DNA from: Paratinospora sagittata
Taxonomy: Eukaryota > Streptophyta > Magnoliopsida > Ranunculales > Menispermaceae
Assembly: GCA_035771175.1 (NCBI GenBank)
Contig: CM069590.1
Location: 31,634,821 to 31,698,820 of the forward strand
Length of the DNA: 64,000 nucleotides
Direction of reading: 5' to 3'
The position numbers were made by a program, and so were the translations under genes. The notes beneath the pieces are model-generated. The model was given only the letters and a program-made list of their open reading frames with translations, made no database searches and was not told the origin of the DNA. Numbering within the stretch: the stretch's first letter is position 1; each line of letters begins with the position of its first letter. Shown one piece after another: positions 22,701 through 34,270 of the stretch.

Positions 22701-23690
22701 TGATGATCCTAAGACAACTAAGATCATAGATCTTGAGACTGAAAAGCCTTTAGAAACATCTAAAAACTCTCGATTGCTTCAAGGTCTATCCAAAGATCAA
22801 TATTAAGAGATCCACAAAAGGGTGTATCCACTAGAGCTTCAATCGAAAGAGATCAAGATCTTGTTGCTTTTGTATCACAATTTGAACCAATAAAAGTGGA
22901 AGATGCACTGAAAAATTAAAACTAGATTCTTGCAATGCAAGAAGAGCTAGGACACTTTGTGAGAACTAGTCCCTAAGACCATTTCATCAATCAACTATAG
23001 GAACCAAATGGATCTTTAGAAACAAAAAGAATAAACAAGATATCATTGTCCGAAATAAGGCTAGATTGGTTGCACAAGGGTACAACCAATAAGAAGGCAT
23101 AAACTTTGAAGAAGGCTTTGCCCCAGTAGCAAGATTAGAGGCAACAAGGATGCTACTTGGCTATGCTTGGTACAAGGACTTTCCCTTATACGAAATGGAT
23201 GTAAAGAGTACATTTCTAAATAGATACATCAATGGAGAGGTATATGTGGAACAACCTCCAGGGTTTGAGGATGCTCAAGACCCGGATTATTTGTTCAAAC
23301 TCCACAAAGCCTTATATGGATTAAGACAAGTTCCAAGAGCTTGGTACGCTAATTGTATTCATTTCTTTTAGATCACAAATTTCAAAAGGGAAAACTTGAT
23401 CCAACTCTGTTTATGAAACACCATAATGACAATATGCTTATTGTTCAAATATACGTGGATGATATCATTTTTGGTGCATCAAACAAAGAGTTGTGTGATG
23501 AGTTTTCAAAACTAATGCAAAAAGAATTTAAAATGAGTATGATGGGAGAACTTACATACTTTCTCGGCTTGCAAATGAAGAAAATGCCAAAAGACACCTT
23601 TATAAGCCAAACAAAGTATGTTAAGGAAATGGTTAAAAAGTCTCAAATGAATAATTTTGAAATCAATTGATACTCCCAGTAACTGAGCAA
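22701..23690 (+). pseudogene. Copia reverse transcriptase (B2)
   Basis: After an acidic linker, RT blocks are seen in order: RNKKNKQDIIVRNKARLVAQG, the frame 23150-23371 (YEMDVKSTFLNRYINGEVYV, PPGFEDAQDPDYLFKLHKALYGLRQ), and 23353-23670 with the catalytic QIYVDDIIFGAS and the ELTYFLGLQM block. The key Asp residues in MDVKSTF and YVDD are kept. Frameshifts at about 22800, 23095 and 23360 and several stops inactivate it. Confidence 0.85.
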
Positions 23691-24400
23691 TTAAATTAGA
23701 TAAGGATGAAAAAGGGAACCGATTGATTCTAAACATTATAGAAGTATGATTGGAAGTCTATTGTACTTAACAGCAAGTAGACCTGACATTATGTTCAGTG
23801 TTTATCTTTGTGCAAGATTTCAATCAGAACCCAAAGAAATTTACTTAAAATGTGTCAAACGAATATTTAAATACATAAATGGCACAACAAACTTAAGAAT
23901 TTGGTATTCCAAAGGTACTAAATTTGACTTGAAAAGTAATATAGACTTTGACTATGTCGACAGTCTAACTGATCGAAAAAGTACCTTCGAGTTTTGTCAC
24001 TTTCTTGAAAATTCTTTAATATTTTGGTTTTGCAAGAAGCAACACTCAGTAGCACTATCCTCAGCTGAAGTAGAATATGTTGTAGCTGGAAGTTGTTGTT
24101 CTCGAATCTTGTACAAGAAACAACAACTTCAGGATTATCAAATATTTGTTTAATGTGCTGAAATTTTGTGTTACAATACAAGTGCTATTATCATATCCAA
24201 AAATCATGTATTGCACTCCCGAACTAAACATATTCAAATAAGACATCATTTTTATGGGATCATGTGCAAAATGGAGAAGTTACATTATTTCACATTGGCA
24301 CAAAAGAACAACTGGTTGATATATTCACTAAAGCCTTACCTAAAGACCAGTTTGTTCACATTTGAAGAGAGCTTGGCATGTTCTCTGAGACTGATCTATG
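23691..24400 (+). pseudogene. Copia RNase H (B2)
   Basis: Open 23746-24153: MIGSLLYLTASRPDIMFSVYLC, IDFDYVDSLTDRKST, SVALSSAEVEYVVAGSCC; then after a TAA the parts CYNTSAIIISKNHVLHS and TKEQLVDIFTKALP. It aligns end to end with B1 RNase H (17894-18355). The end is frameshifted near 24255. Confidence 0.85.
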
Positions 24401-24688
24401 ATATTTTGATGCTTACCTCTATCAAGGATGAGAAGTAATTCATAATGCTTTACTTTTTTTGATGTTTTCAAAAAGGGGAGAAGTAACATGTTTGAAGCAT
24501 CATAACTACTCATAAACTAAAGGGGAGAATAATTGTCTCAGTATATTCCTTTGTGCTAAACTCATATCATATGAAACAAGAAGCATTAGTATCAGTAACA
24601 CATAACATTATCACTGCATTGCTTGCATTATCTTAGCTTGCTTCAAAACCTATAGTAATATGTTTGAAATCATCAAAAAGGGGGAGAT
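24401..24688 (+). other. 3' noncoding region and polypurine tracts of B2
   Basis: Three purine tracts: AAAAAGGGGAGAAG at about 24470, AAAGGGGAGAA at about 24520 and AAAAAGGGGGAGA at 24675-24687 next to the LTR. Repeated tracts of this kind are known in Sireviruses. Confidence 0.65.
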
Positions 24689-24781
24689 TATTGAACCAAT
24701 TATCCTCATGTCCCTTACAAGAATATTGTTATCTCAATGAACCCCATGTCATGAATGTTTTGATGATTCCAAATATCTCCA
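24689..24781 (+). repeat. Shared Sirevirus LTR, first 93 bp (split by element N)
   Basis: Starts TATTGAACCAATTATCC, against TGTTGAACCAATTATCC in the solo LTR at 35424, so the terminal TG is mutated to TA. It is interrupted at 24781 by element N and resumes at 33425. A polypurine tract precedes it, so it serves as the 3' LTR of B2. Confidence 0.85.
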
Positions 24782-24940
24782 TGTTGGTCCCACCCAATAG
24801 GGGGGTGAATTGGGTGCAATGGTCAATTTTAAAATTATCTTCCAGTAACTTAAGTGATTTACATAAGTTAATTGGAACATGATGCAAATTAGAACGTTTG
24901 ACACAGATTTAGAGTGGTTCGGCCAAGCCTACGTCCACTA

Positions 24941-24958
24941 CCTAATCTCCCGATTAGG
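24941..24958 (-). promoter_or_regulatory. Candidate hairpin in the N left LTR
   Basis: CCTAAT and ATTAGG arms with a 6-base loop. The corresponding site in the Sirevirus-like LTR at 35172-35190 is CCTAAC/GTTAGG, a paired change. It lies in a block conserved in all six LTRs of this group. A transcribed structure is inferred. Confidence 0.45.
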
Positions 24959-24984
24959 ATTTACTCAATCCACTAACTGATTCT

Positions 24985-25395
24985 CTTACGGGTGAGAACC
25001 AAATTGTTACAACTGCTCTTTTATAGGTTAAAGGAAACCCTATCCTTTCACGGGCTAAGGATGGACCATTTTAATTTTTTAGATATTAGGAAAAACCCAT
25101 GTTCCTTTTAATGGCTAAGGAAGAACCAATTTCCTTTTTTTGGGATAAGGAGAAACCCATGTTCTTTTTACTGGCTAATGAAGAACCAAATTTCTTTTTT
25201 CCAGGATGAGCAGAAACCCATGTTCCTTTTACTGGCTAAGGAAGAACCGTGATCCTTTCGTGGGATAAGGAACAAACAGTTTCTCTTTTAAGGCAAAGAG
25301 ATAACCTATCATTTTTATGGTTAAGGACACACCTACCCTTTTACTGGATGAGGATGAACCGGTTTCTTTTTTAAAGGCTCAGATAAAACCTATAT
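24985..25395 (-). repeat. Tandem repeats in N left LTR
   Basis: Successive imperfect units alternate between GGCTAAGGAAGAACC and GGATAAGGAGAAACCC cores with CCTTTTACT or TTTCCTTTT between them, total period about 60 bp. The same array is in the right LTR at about 30665-31085 with small copy differences. Confidence 0.7.
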
Positions 25396-26112
25396 GACTT
25401 CAATCCTGAAATCATCAAGTGAACTACTTTCACTTGTCCTGGTTGTTTCAATCCAGAAATACACCAGCATTACAACACTGAGATGTTAGGTGGTTCTAAT
25501 GCAGTTGAACACTTTACATTAAGCACAGTACATAGCATTACAGAGATATGAAATGTGAAATAGGGAATACTATGTTGAAATACACCTTTTGTCTTTTACC
25601 TTTCAATGTTCAATACCGCTCAAGTGGAGTTTCGAAAAGCATAAATGATATGATACGAAAATCAGTGCTTTATCGAAAGATAAAATATACCAAACAAATA
25701 TTGACGTTAAAAATAGAGGACGAGTGTTAATCGAAGACAAAGACAATTTTCAAAATAGATATATAATATATGTATAAAAACTTCTGGTTCAACGTTCAGT
25801 AGTTTAACACAACTACAAATATAGTTCAATACAATACTTAACATATGAAATCAAGTACGACTGTATATCTTGAACTATTTCTCAAATTCTATCATCAGCA
25901 AGAATGATACCAAATGTGAATCAGTGCTGAGAATTTGAGTTGATACCAATATAAAAACAGATTTTCAAAGATAGAAATATATTTGAAACTCAATATGAAA
26001 ATCGTATAGGTATCAGTGAAAAATACTCAGAAAGATTAGAAAAATGAAATTCATTTTGACCAAAACTAACTTTCACAAAGTGATTGGCAAGTTGTTTGAT
26101 CCTAAGTGTTGG

Positions 26113-26120
26113 TATTTATA
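26113..26120 (-). promoter_or_regulatory. Putative TATA box, N left LTR
   Basis: TATAAATA on the minus strand, with a matching site in the right LTR at 31819-31826 and in the Sirevirus LTR at 34569-34576, at comparable distances from the dyad array. Assigned by sequence and position only. Confidence 0.45.
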
Positions 26121-26379
26121 GACTTAGTAGGACATAGCCGTTAGACATTTGAAGTTCAAATAATTTGAACGTTTTCACACAATGGCTAGAATGTTATATG
26201 AAAATAGCAACTGTGATTTTCATACACATTCTGGTTCTTTCCAGATAGCATGAGTAAGGAGAATTTCAGGATACCCTGATTCATGCACCAGAGAAGATCT
26301 CTGATTTATCTGAAAATTTCTTGTGCAGAGATTTGTTTTGAAAAGCAAATCGATATGGTGTACGTGTCAGAATAGTGAC

Positions 26380-27080
26380 CATAGTTGAATTAGCGTCTTG
26401 ATTTCGCAATCAGTGTCCTGAGGCATAATGTCAACTTTGTGGCTTTGTTCTTTGAGGGCGCTTATTCCATATAAGCGTCCTGTTGAACAGTTAAGTTAGG
26501 GGGCTACTAACTCGTAAGTGTCCTGACTTACTTATGACTTTAGCCTCTTAAACCTTGAGGGTGCTAATGCACAGTTTGCATCCTGCTATGTTTTAAAACT
26601 ATGAAGTACATGAGGGCGCTACTATCCGAGTAAGCGTCATGCTTTTTAAAACATAAAACAAAACATGAGGGTGCTACATTACATGAGCGTCCTACTGGAT
26701 AAGAAACATAACATGAGGGCGCTACTACTATGTAAGAGTCCTGCAAGTTAAGACATTCAAAAAAAAATACGCTGAAGGACAATCAGCGTCCTAAAAATTA
26801 TTAAATTGATTTCCAAAAGGGAGGGCGCTCCTATCCAGTAAGTGTCCTGATAGTTTAATCAACTTATAACAATCAGAGTCCTCAAAGAAACATTCTTTGA
26901 AGAACCTTTAAAACATCTTTCAGTGAGTTGATGCTGAGTCAGCTTCCTGACAACCTCAGAGGTTGACTAATATATAAGACTGCTACTATACAGTGTCCTA
27001 ACTTAACAAGTTATCAGCGTTATCAGTGTCCTAACTTAACAAGTTCAGGAGAGCGCGACTATTGCATTAGCGTCCTGAAA
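26380..27080 (-). repeat. Array of short dyads in N left LTR
   Basis: About ten units, each pairing a GGGCGCT(A)ACT half with an A/GTAAGCGTCCTG half across 4-8 bases, spaced roughly 50-70 bp. Same motif as in the Sirevirus LTRs at 33720-34270 and 35795-36330. Confidence 0.7.
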
Positions 27081-27688
27081 AACTCTTTGAAAATAGTTTT
27101 TACTCGCAATAAAATATTCGATAAATGCGAATAAAAACTTGGAATATTTCAAATTAAATATATAGTATTAAATTTCTAGAAATATAGTTAAAAACATGAA
27201 ATCAAAACATGCAGATTTAGATAACATATGAAAATGAAATACGCATGGTTTTGAAAAACATTTTGAGCAATAACGGTTAAAGAAAGATATACCTTAAATC
27301 ATTTGTGTATTTCTTCTCATAACCGTTAAATCCAACTCTTCATTATGAGATCTTTAATAAGAGCAATTCGGAGTTGAATGACTTGAACGTTGATCGAGAG
27401 ATGTCGACATGAAGCTAGATCAAGACGTTCGAGTGAAGCGATCTTGAAATCAGAATGTGGTTGTTGAAGTTCCTTGATCGAGTTAGTTGAAACGAGCTTG
27501 ATCATTGGATGTAAGCTTTGAGTTCCTTGATCGAGTCATTCCTTGGGTTTTTGCTTTTCTTTTGGTGCAGAGATAAGTTCTTGAAAAATGTTTGTTAGCA
27601 CCAAAAAATACTTTGTTTGTGATCATCAAAATATACTTCATTAAGTATACTTTAGGAATGTGCTAAGGATGAACCATATAGGTTAACA

Positions 27689-27702
27689 ATCTCCCCCTTT
27701 TT
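27689..27702 (-). other. Polypurine tract of element N
   Basis: AAAAAGGGGGAGAT on the minus strand, adjacent to the TGTTAACC start of the 3' LTR; nearly identical to the tract of B2 at 24675-24688. Confidence 0.8.
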
Positions 27703-29604
27703 GATGATAACAAACAAATCAAAAAATTAAGCATATTAAGCAAAAAGGTTTTCCCTTGAACTATTTCTCCTTAATTTTCTTCTCCCCCTTTTGATATCAT
27801 CAAAAAGTGAAGAAAGACGGACTAAGATCAGCCCTCGTAATGAGTAGAATGAAGCTCCCCTTTGCATGGAGACTCTTCCTTGCTTTGTGAATTCACCCTC
27901 AAGATGATTTATGTACGTGAGAATGCGTAAGGTCTAATGTCACGTTAGAGAAGGATCTTGTTTTTAAGCACAGTGAGAAATAGAGTGACTTATTCATAGG
28001 CTATTAATATTGGAAAACATTTCACAAAAATGTAGCTAAGAATCGTAATCAGAGGGATCGAGAAAGAATTACCGAAAAATGAATTCATAAATAATTTTTA
28101 ATCGTGGGCAATTATTCTCCTTAGTGTTTGGCATAAATGTAAATTTGATAATTAAACCAAGCCAAACACATAATATGCTTTAACATATGTTAGTAAACAA
28201 GCGTAAGCATACTTATAGCATAGGCAAAGAATTTATGATAAAGCAAGGCCTAGCTATTTTGATTCTAACAAGATGCAAAGTATATAGTTTGAAATTCATG
28301 GCATTTATTAGACATAAAAAATCACAATCAATTGATGCATACAAAATATAATATTACGGAACAACATCAATAGATGGAAAATTATAATCTTCCCATAGTT
28401 TAGACATGTGAGGATATATATGAGGATATATATGATAAACATGCTGATACCAAGTATCAAATTCTAAACATGCTGAATATATGCTAAGTTTCATAGAAGG
28501 CATTTGAGCAATAACGTACATTCACTGAACAAAAAATTATGCAATTAATTTCAATTAAAGCATGGTCGAAATTGTTTGATGCACTGATTCTAATGAGAGA
28601 ACATCTGAAAGGTTATGTACTCATTAGAAATCAGATATTCATGAGTTTGATGCAATCTTGATATAGTATGAAGCAGATGCATCAAAAACAGGAAATAGTT
28701 GAAAGAATAATGCCAACATATAATGGTCATGAGTGTAGGCAAAAATTTTTTCAAGATATAGGCGTATGATAGAAAGTTGTGTACATGGCCTATAAACATG
28801 AATCATGCATAGATAAGATATTCTAAAATCAGAGCAAGCATGATCATGATATGAACTAGCATAGATTGAGATAAAATATTAACACACAAACTAGCTGTTG
28901 TGTTACCTGATCATCAAATAATCATATATCACAAGTTCAAACTCAGCATAAATAATCATGACAAATTAGAGATACAAGATATGTATAATCCTGATATTTA
29001 TCAGACAATCACGGATAAGCATATCAGATACTCAAGATAGATGTGACTGGTTAAGAAAGATGTCATCACGAGGAGAATCATAATTGCATTAGACATAGTA
29101 GGATTTCATGATGTTTTTTATCAGGAAATATGAATAAGATAACATTAGTATGATGACATATAATCACGTTCAAGCAAGCAACATATTTGTGCAATAGAAA
29201 TATTCAAAAATAATTTTGCAAACATAGAAGCAGGCATATCAGAGCATAAAACAAGCAGATTGTGAACAATGATTAGTGTGTGCAGTATGAATATGAAATA
29301 TACCAATCACACAAATTCAAATAGATCAATCATTCAAATATAGTGAAGCATTAAAATATAAATGAAAGATAGAAAAATAACAAAGCATAAGCAAGTATCA
29401 TAGGAGTGAAATGTGCAGAACTTATTGTGAAAATGAAACAGGAGATTTAAACAGAGTAAACACACACACAATAGATTATAAGAGAAATTTTGCATAAACA
29501 TCAAAAGGAGAATTATAGAAAAGTTCTTAAACAATAATCCAAAAGGTGAGTTAAACAAATTTTGAAAATTTTAGCATAACATCACGGGGCTTGGGGCGAG
29601 GTTT
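27703..29604 (-). other. Noncoding internal region of element N
   Basis: About 1.9 kb, very AT-rich. A second purine tract (AAAAGGGGAGAAG on the minus strand) lies at about 27779-27793. Open frames of 69 and 74 codons (28590-28799, 29334-29558) are biased by low complexity and match nothing I know, so they are not called. No pol motif in any frame. Confidence 0.55.
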
Positions 29605-30084
29605 CTAGATATTTGTAGGAGAGACCGGAGCAGACACATTGGAGCGAGGAAAATCATAAAAGCTATTGGTCCTGCGAGCCATGGGAGTGGCGGTACTTAC
29701 ACGGACATCCTTTTCAATTAAAGCTCGGGATTCCTCATTTTCCTCAAACAGTGCCATCATCAGATCTCTCTGATGTTTTGCCTTGGCTTCAAGCACTTTC
29801 AGTCTGTTCTCGTGCTTGTTTAACATGACTAGAATAGCTTGAACGCTGGAGGATAGAGAATCACTAAGCTTGGCAAACAGTTCCTCAAGAGACGCTGCAG
29901 CAAGAAGCGATGGTAGAGGTTCTTTGGCACGAAGTGGAGACGCATGATTTTCCCTAGGAGCAATTTCCCAAGAGGATTCTTCATCAGATCCATCTAATAA
30001 AGAAGACGATAGAGAAAATTCACTAGAAGTGGAAGATGATTCCATTCTAGCTATTTTCCTAGACTCAGGAGCTTTGGATGCCAT
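29605..30084 (-). CDS. Unrecognised 159-aa coiled-coil protein of element N
   Basis: The only substantial ORF of element N, starting about 350 bases after its primer-binding site, where gag would normally begin. Residues 1-60 are Ser/Glu-rich and look disordered; residues about 66-126 (SLEELFAKLSDSL through KHENRLKVLEAKAK to ESRALIEKD) have heptad character and should form a coiled coil; the tail is Arg/Pro/Ser-rich. No zinc knuckle, no signal peptide, no membrane span. I do not recognise the family. It may be a reduced gag, or a relic of the coiled-coil end of the Sirevirus post-pol protein (compare 20045-20230), but the likeness is weak. The intact frame in an old, degenerate element is notable. 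Confidence 0.6.
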   Translation of the reverse strand: MASKAPESRKIARMESSSTSSEFSLSSSLLDGSDEESSWEIAPRENHASPLRAKEPLPSLLAAASLEELFAKLSDSLSSSVQAILVMLNKHENRLKVLEAKAKHQRDLMMALFEENEESRALIEKDVRVSTATPMARRTNSFYDFPRSNVSAPVSPTNI

Positions 30085-30430
30085 TAGAGAGATGAAGATG
30101 GAGATGTAATGAAGAAGATGAATGTAGAGCGATTTAGTGCAGGGAAGGGAAGTGAGAAGAAAAACGTATGGAACAAGCTAATAGGCATCGAAAACAGAGT
30201 CTACATTAAATGCATGAATGATATAGAGTCATGCGCCGAAGAGTATGATTAAACACGAAATATCTCGATAAGAGATCAAAGGAATAATCATACCAAGGAG
30301 GTTGCCGCAAGGTGACAGTGAGAATTTTAAGATTTCTATCCTAAAAATGCAGAATACAAAAACACCAAAGATGAACGCTAAATTGACCATAGGACCTAGA
30401 CTCTAGGTTGTTAGACTAATTTCAGAGAAC
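30085..30430 (-). other. 5' untranslated leader of element N
   Basis: Lies between the primer-binding site and the ATG at 30084; no gene seen. In an LTR element this stretch would include the packaging signal. Confidence 0.5.
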
Positions 30431-30444
30431 CCACTCTGATACCA
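30431..30444 (-). other. Primer-binding site of element N
   Basis: TGGTATCAGAGTGG on the minus strand, two bases inside the right LTR. The first eleven bases match the initiator Met-tRNA site. Confidence 0.85.
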
Positions 30445-30622
30445 CTTGTTGGTCCCACCCAAGAGGGGGGGAATTGGGTGCAATGGTCAATTTTAAAATT
30501 ATCTTTCAATAACTTAAGTGATTTACATAAGTTAATTGGAACATGATGCAAATTAGAACATAGACTAAAATGAAAAGATTTGACACAGGTTTATAGTGGT
30601 TCGACCAAGCCTACGTCCACTA

Positions 30623-30640
30623 CCTAATCTCCTGATTAGG
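30623..30640 (-). promoter_or_regulatory. Candidate hairpin in the N right LTR
   Basis: CCTAAT and ATTAGG arms exactly as in the left LTR (24941-24958); loop sequence differs by one base. Confidence 0.45.
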
Positions 30641-31818
30641 ATTTACTCAATCCACTAACTGATTCTCTTACGGGTGAGAACCAAACCGTTACAACTGCCC
30701 TTTTACAGGTTAAAGGCAAACCTATCCTTTCATGGGCTAAGGATGAACCATTTTCATTTTTTCGGGATTTGAAAAAACCCATGTTCTCTTTAATGGCTAA
30801 GGAAGAACCAATTTCCATATTCCGGGATGAGGAGAAACCCATATTACTCATATTCCTTTTACTGGCTAAGGAAGAACCAAATTTCCTTTTACAGGGATGA
30901 GGAGAAACCCATGTTCCTTTTACTGGCTAAGGAACAACCGTGATCCTTTTGCGGGATAAGGAACAACCGGTTACTCTTTTAAGGCTAAGAGATAACCTAT
31001 CCTTTTTAAGGTTAAGGACACACCTACCCTTTATTGGATGAGGATGAACCGGTTTCTTTTTTAAAGGCTCAGAGAAAACCAATGATTTCAATCCTGAAAT
31101 CATCAAGTGAACTACTTTCACTTGTCTTGGTTGTTTCAATCCAGAAACACACCAGCATTACAACACTGAGATGTTGGGTGGTTCTAACGCAGTAGAACAC
31201 TTTACATTAAGCACAGTACATAACATTACAAAGACATGAAATGTGAAATAGGTAATGCTAAGTTGAAATACACCTTCTGTCCTTTACTTTTCAATGTTCG
31301 GTATTGCTCAAGTGAAGTTTCGAAAAGCATGAATGATATGATATGAAAATCAGTGCTTTATCAAAAGATAAAATATACCAAACAAATATTGACGTTAAAA
31401 ACAGATGACTGGTGTAAATCAAAGACACAGACAATTTTCAAAATGGATATAGAAGATATGTATGAAAACATCCGGTTCAACGATCAATAGTTTAATGCAA
31501 CTACTGATATAGTTCAATACAGTATTTAAGATATGAAATCAAGTACGACTGTATATCTTGAACTATTTCTCAAATTTTATCATCAGCAAGAATGATACCA
31601 AATGTGAATCAATGCTAAGAATTTGAGTTGATACCAATATAAAAACAAATTTTTAAAGATAGAAATATATTTGAAACTCAATATGAAACTCGTATAGGTA
31701 TCAGTGAAAAGTACTTTGAAAGATTAGAAAAATAAAATTCATTTTCACACAAACTAACTTTCAAAAAGTATTGGCACAACACAAAGTGATTGGCAAGTTG
31801 TTTGATCCCAAGTGTTGG

Positions 31819-31826
31819 TATTTATA
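31819..31826 (-). promoter_or_regulatory. Putative TATA box, N right LTR
   Basis: TATAAATA on the minus strand. This copy is in the 5' LTR and would be the one driving the element's transcript. Confidence 0.45.
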
Positions 31827-33719
31827 GACTTAGTGGGACATAGCCGTTAGACATTTGAAGTTCAAATAATTTGAACGTTTCCACACAACGGCTAGAATGT
31901 TATATGAAAATAGCAACTGTGATTTTCATACACATTATGGTTCTTTCCATATAGCATGAATAAGGAGAATTTCAGGATACCCCGATTCATGCATCAGAGA
32001 AGATCTCTGATTTATCTGAAAAGTTCTTGTGGAGATATTTGTTTTGAAAAGTAAATCGATATGGTGTACGTGTTAGAACAGTGACTTGAATTAGCATCTT
32101 GATTTCGCAATCAGTGTCCTGAGGCATAATGTCAACTTTGTGGCTTTGTTCTTTGAGGGCGCTTATTCCATATAAGCGCCTTGCTAAATAGTTAAGTTAG
32201 GGGGCTACTAACTCGTAAGTGTCCTAACTTACTTATGACTTTAGCGTCTTAAACCTTGAGGGTGCTAATGCACAGTTAGCCTTCTGCTATGTTTTAAAAT
32301 TATGAAGTGCATGAGGGCGCTACTATCTGAGTAAGCGTCCTGCCTTTAAAACAAAAAACAAAACATGAGGGCGGTACATTACGTGAGCGTCCTACTGGAT
32401 AAAAAACATGACACAAGGCGCTACTATTATGTAAGCGTCATGCAAGTTAAGACATTTAAAAAAAAATACGCTGAAAGACAATCAATGTCCTAAAAGTTAT
32501 TAAGTTGATTTTCAAAATTGAGGGCGCTCTTATCCAATAAGCATCCTGATAGTTTAATCAACTTATAACGATCAACGGCCTCAAAGAAAAATTCTTTGAA
32601 GAACTTTTAAAAGATCTTTCAGTGAGCTGATGCTGAGTCAGCTTCCTGACAACTTCAGAGGTTGACTAATATATAAGACCGCTACTATACAAGTAAGCGT
32701 CCTGATTAATCACTTCATTTTAACCATGAGCGTTATCAGAGTCCGAAGGACCTATTAGCGTCCTGAATTAACAAGTTCAGGAGAGCACTGCTTTTTCATT
32801 AGTGTCCTGAAAGATTCTTTAAAAACAATTTTTACTCGCGATAAAATATTCGATAAACGCAAATAAAAACTCGGTATATTTGAAATTAAATATATAGTAT
32901 TAAATTTCTTGAAATATAGTTAAAAGCATGAAATCAAAACATGCAGATTTAGAGAACATATGAAAATGATATATGCATGATTTGGAAAAACATTTTGAGC
33001 AATAACGATTAGAGAAAGATATACCTTAAATCTTTTGTGTATTTCTTCTCATAACCGTTAAATCCAACTCTTAATTATGAGATCTTTAATAAGTGCAATT
33101 CATAGTTGAATGACTTGAACGTTGATCGAGAGATGTCGACATGAAGCTTGATCGAGACGTTCGAGTGAAGCGATCTTGAAATTGGAATGTGATCGTTGAA
33201 GTTCTTTGATCGAGGTAGTTGAAACTAGCTTAATCGTTGGAGGTAAGCTTTGAGTTCCTTGATCGAGTCGTTCCTTGGCTTTTTGCTTTTCCTTTGGTGC
33301 AGAGATAAGTTCTTGAAAAACGTTCGTTAGCACCGAAAAATACTGTTTGTGACCATCAAAATTTACTTCATCAAGTATACTTTGGGCATGTGCTAAGGAC
33401 GAACCATAGAGGTTAACACTCCAATCTGTGTATCTAACGATCTTGTCAAGTGTTTCAGATTTATTAAGAATCAAGATCAAGGAACTATACTCACAACCCT
33501 ATTGAACATCAATTAAAGTTCCGAGTCCTTCAGTACTTAGAATGTAAGGACTAACAATCAAATTTTCTCTCAGCAAGATTTAATCATTTTCATATTTTGA
33601 TCATAACATTTTAAAGGTACTTTATGATTTCCAAAGTATTTGATTTGATTAGAAAAACATCTTGATTTTAATCGTGTTTATCGAGCTTTAATCAAAATAT
33701 CAAAAACCATTTTTTTAGA

Positions 33720-34270
33720 GTCTTTTAGGACTCTAATGTTTTAACAACGCTCTTCTGGACCTGATGGGTCAGGACGCTGATAAAATATTAAGAACGCTCA
33801 AGGTTGAATTGAACTGATTCATTAGAACGCTTACTTGTAAGTAGCGGCCTCCCTTTCGTCAACCCTTGAATGTGTCAGGATGCTGACTTAGTTTCAGCTC
33901 GCTGAAAGTTTTCTTAGTTTTTAATTGTTTTCTATCTTTAAGGACACTGATAGTTATAAGTTGAAAAACTATTAGGACGCTACCTGTGTAGGAGCGCCCT
34001 CATCTTTAGAATCAACTTAATAACTTTCAGGACGCTTACTCTCCTTAACCGCACTTAATGTTGTTTTAAAATTATTGTAAAATATCAGGACACTTACTTA
34101 TGAGTAGCGCCCTCATGCATTTAAGCGTTTTAAGAAACAAAACATGACGCAAACTGTAGAGTAGCGCCCTCATGATTTAAGTCATTTTAATCGTCAAAGT
34201 AAGTCAGGACGCTTACGAGTTGATAGCGCCCTCACTTCACTGTTCAGTAGGACGCTGAGGCTCCATGAGC
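33720..34270 (+). repeat. Array of short dyads in the shared Sirevirus LTR
   Basis: Repeated AGGACGCTTACT-like halves each followed within a few bases by an AGTAGCGCCCTCA-like half, roughly every 50-70 bp. Confidence 0.75.

Larger units (their letters stand above)
22026..24688 (+). mobile_element. Sirevirus-like Copia element B2, 5'-truncated internal region
   Basis: Starts in integrase, continues through RT and RNase H, and ends with a polypurine tract next to the LTR at 24689. There is no room for a post-pol ORF (only 280 bp of noncoding sequence follow RNase H). 5' LTR, gag, protease and half of integrase are lost. Confidence 0.85.
24782..27688 (-). repeat. 3' LTR of element N (left copy)
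   Basis: Contains tandem repeats of a roughly 60-bp unit at about 24985-25395 (GGCTAAGGAAGAACC with GGATAAGGAGAAACCC), a TATA-like site at 26113-26120, and about ten short dyads at 26380-27080 (GGGCGCTACT paired with AGTAAGCGTCC). The other copy is at 30447-33418. Confidence 0.85.
24782..33418 (-). mobile_element. Non-autonomous LTR retrotransposon N (8.6 kb, no pol)
   Basis: Both LTRs are present (2972 bp on the right, 2907 bp on the left), each TGTTAACC...CCAACA on the minus strand. The primer-binding site lies next to the right LTR and the polypurine tract next to the left one, so the element points leftward. A 6-bp repeat CTCCAA flanks it (24776-24781 and 33419-33424). The 2758-bp internal region holds one sizeable ORF (29605-30084) and no RT, integrase or protease. 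Its LTR tail shares blocks with Sirevirus LTRs in the window, so it is probably mobilised by that lineage. LTR differences (many substitutions, small indels) indicate an old insertion. Confidence 0.85.
30447..33418 (-). repeat. 5' LTR of element N (right copy)
   Basis: Same layout as the left LTR: terminal CCAACA at 30447, candidate hairpin at 30623-30640, tandem repeats at about 30665-31085, TATA-like site at 31819-31826, dyad array at about 32095-32815, terminal TGTTAACC at 33418. The 126-aa minus-strand open frame at 33100-33480 crosses the element edge and is not called. Confidence 0.85.

Noticed and set aside
33100..33480. 126-aa minus-strand open frame
   Set aside because: It spans the border between element N and the Copia LTR, so it cannot be an inherited gene of either; the matching region of the other N LTR has no such frame.
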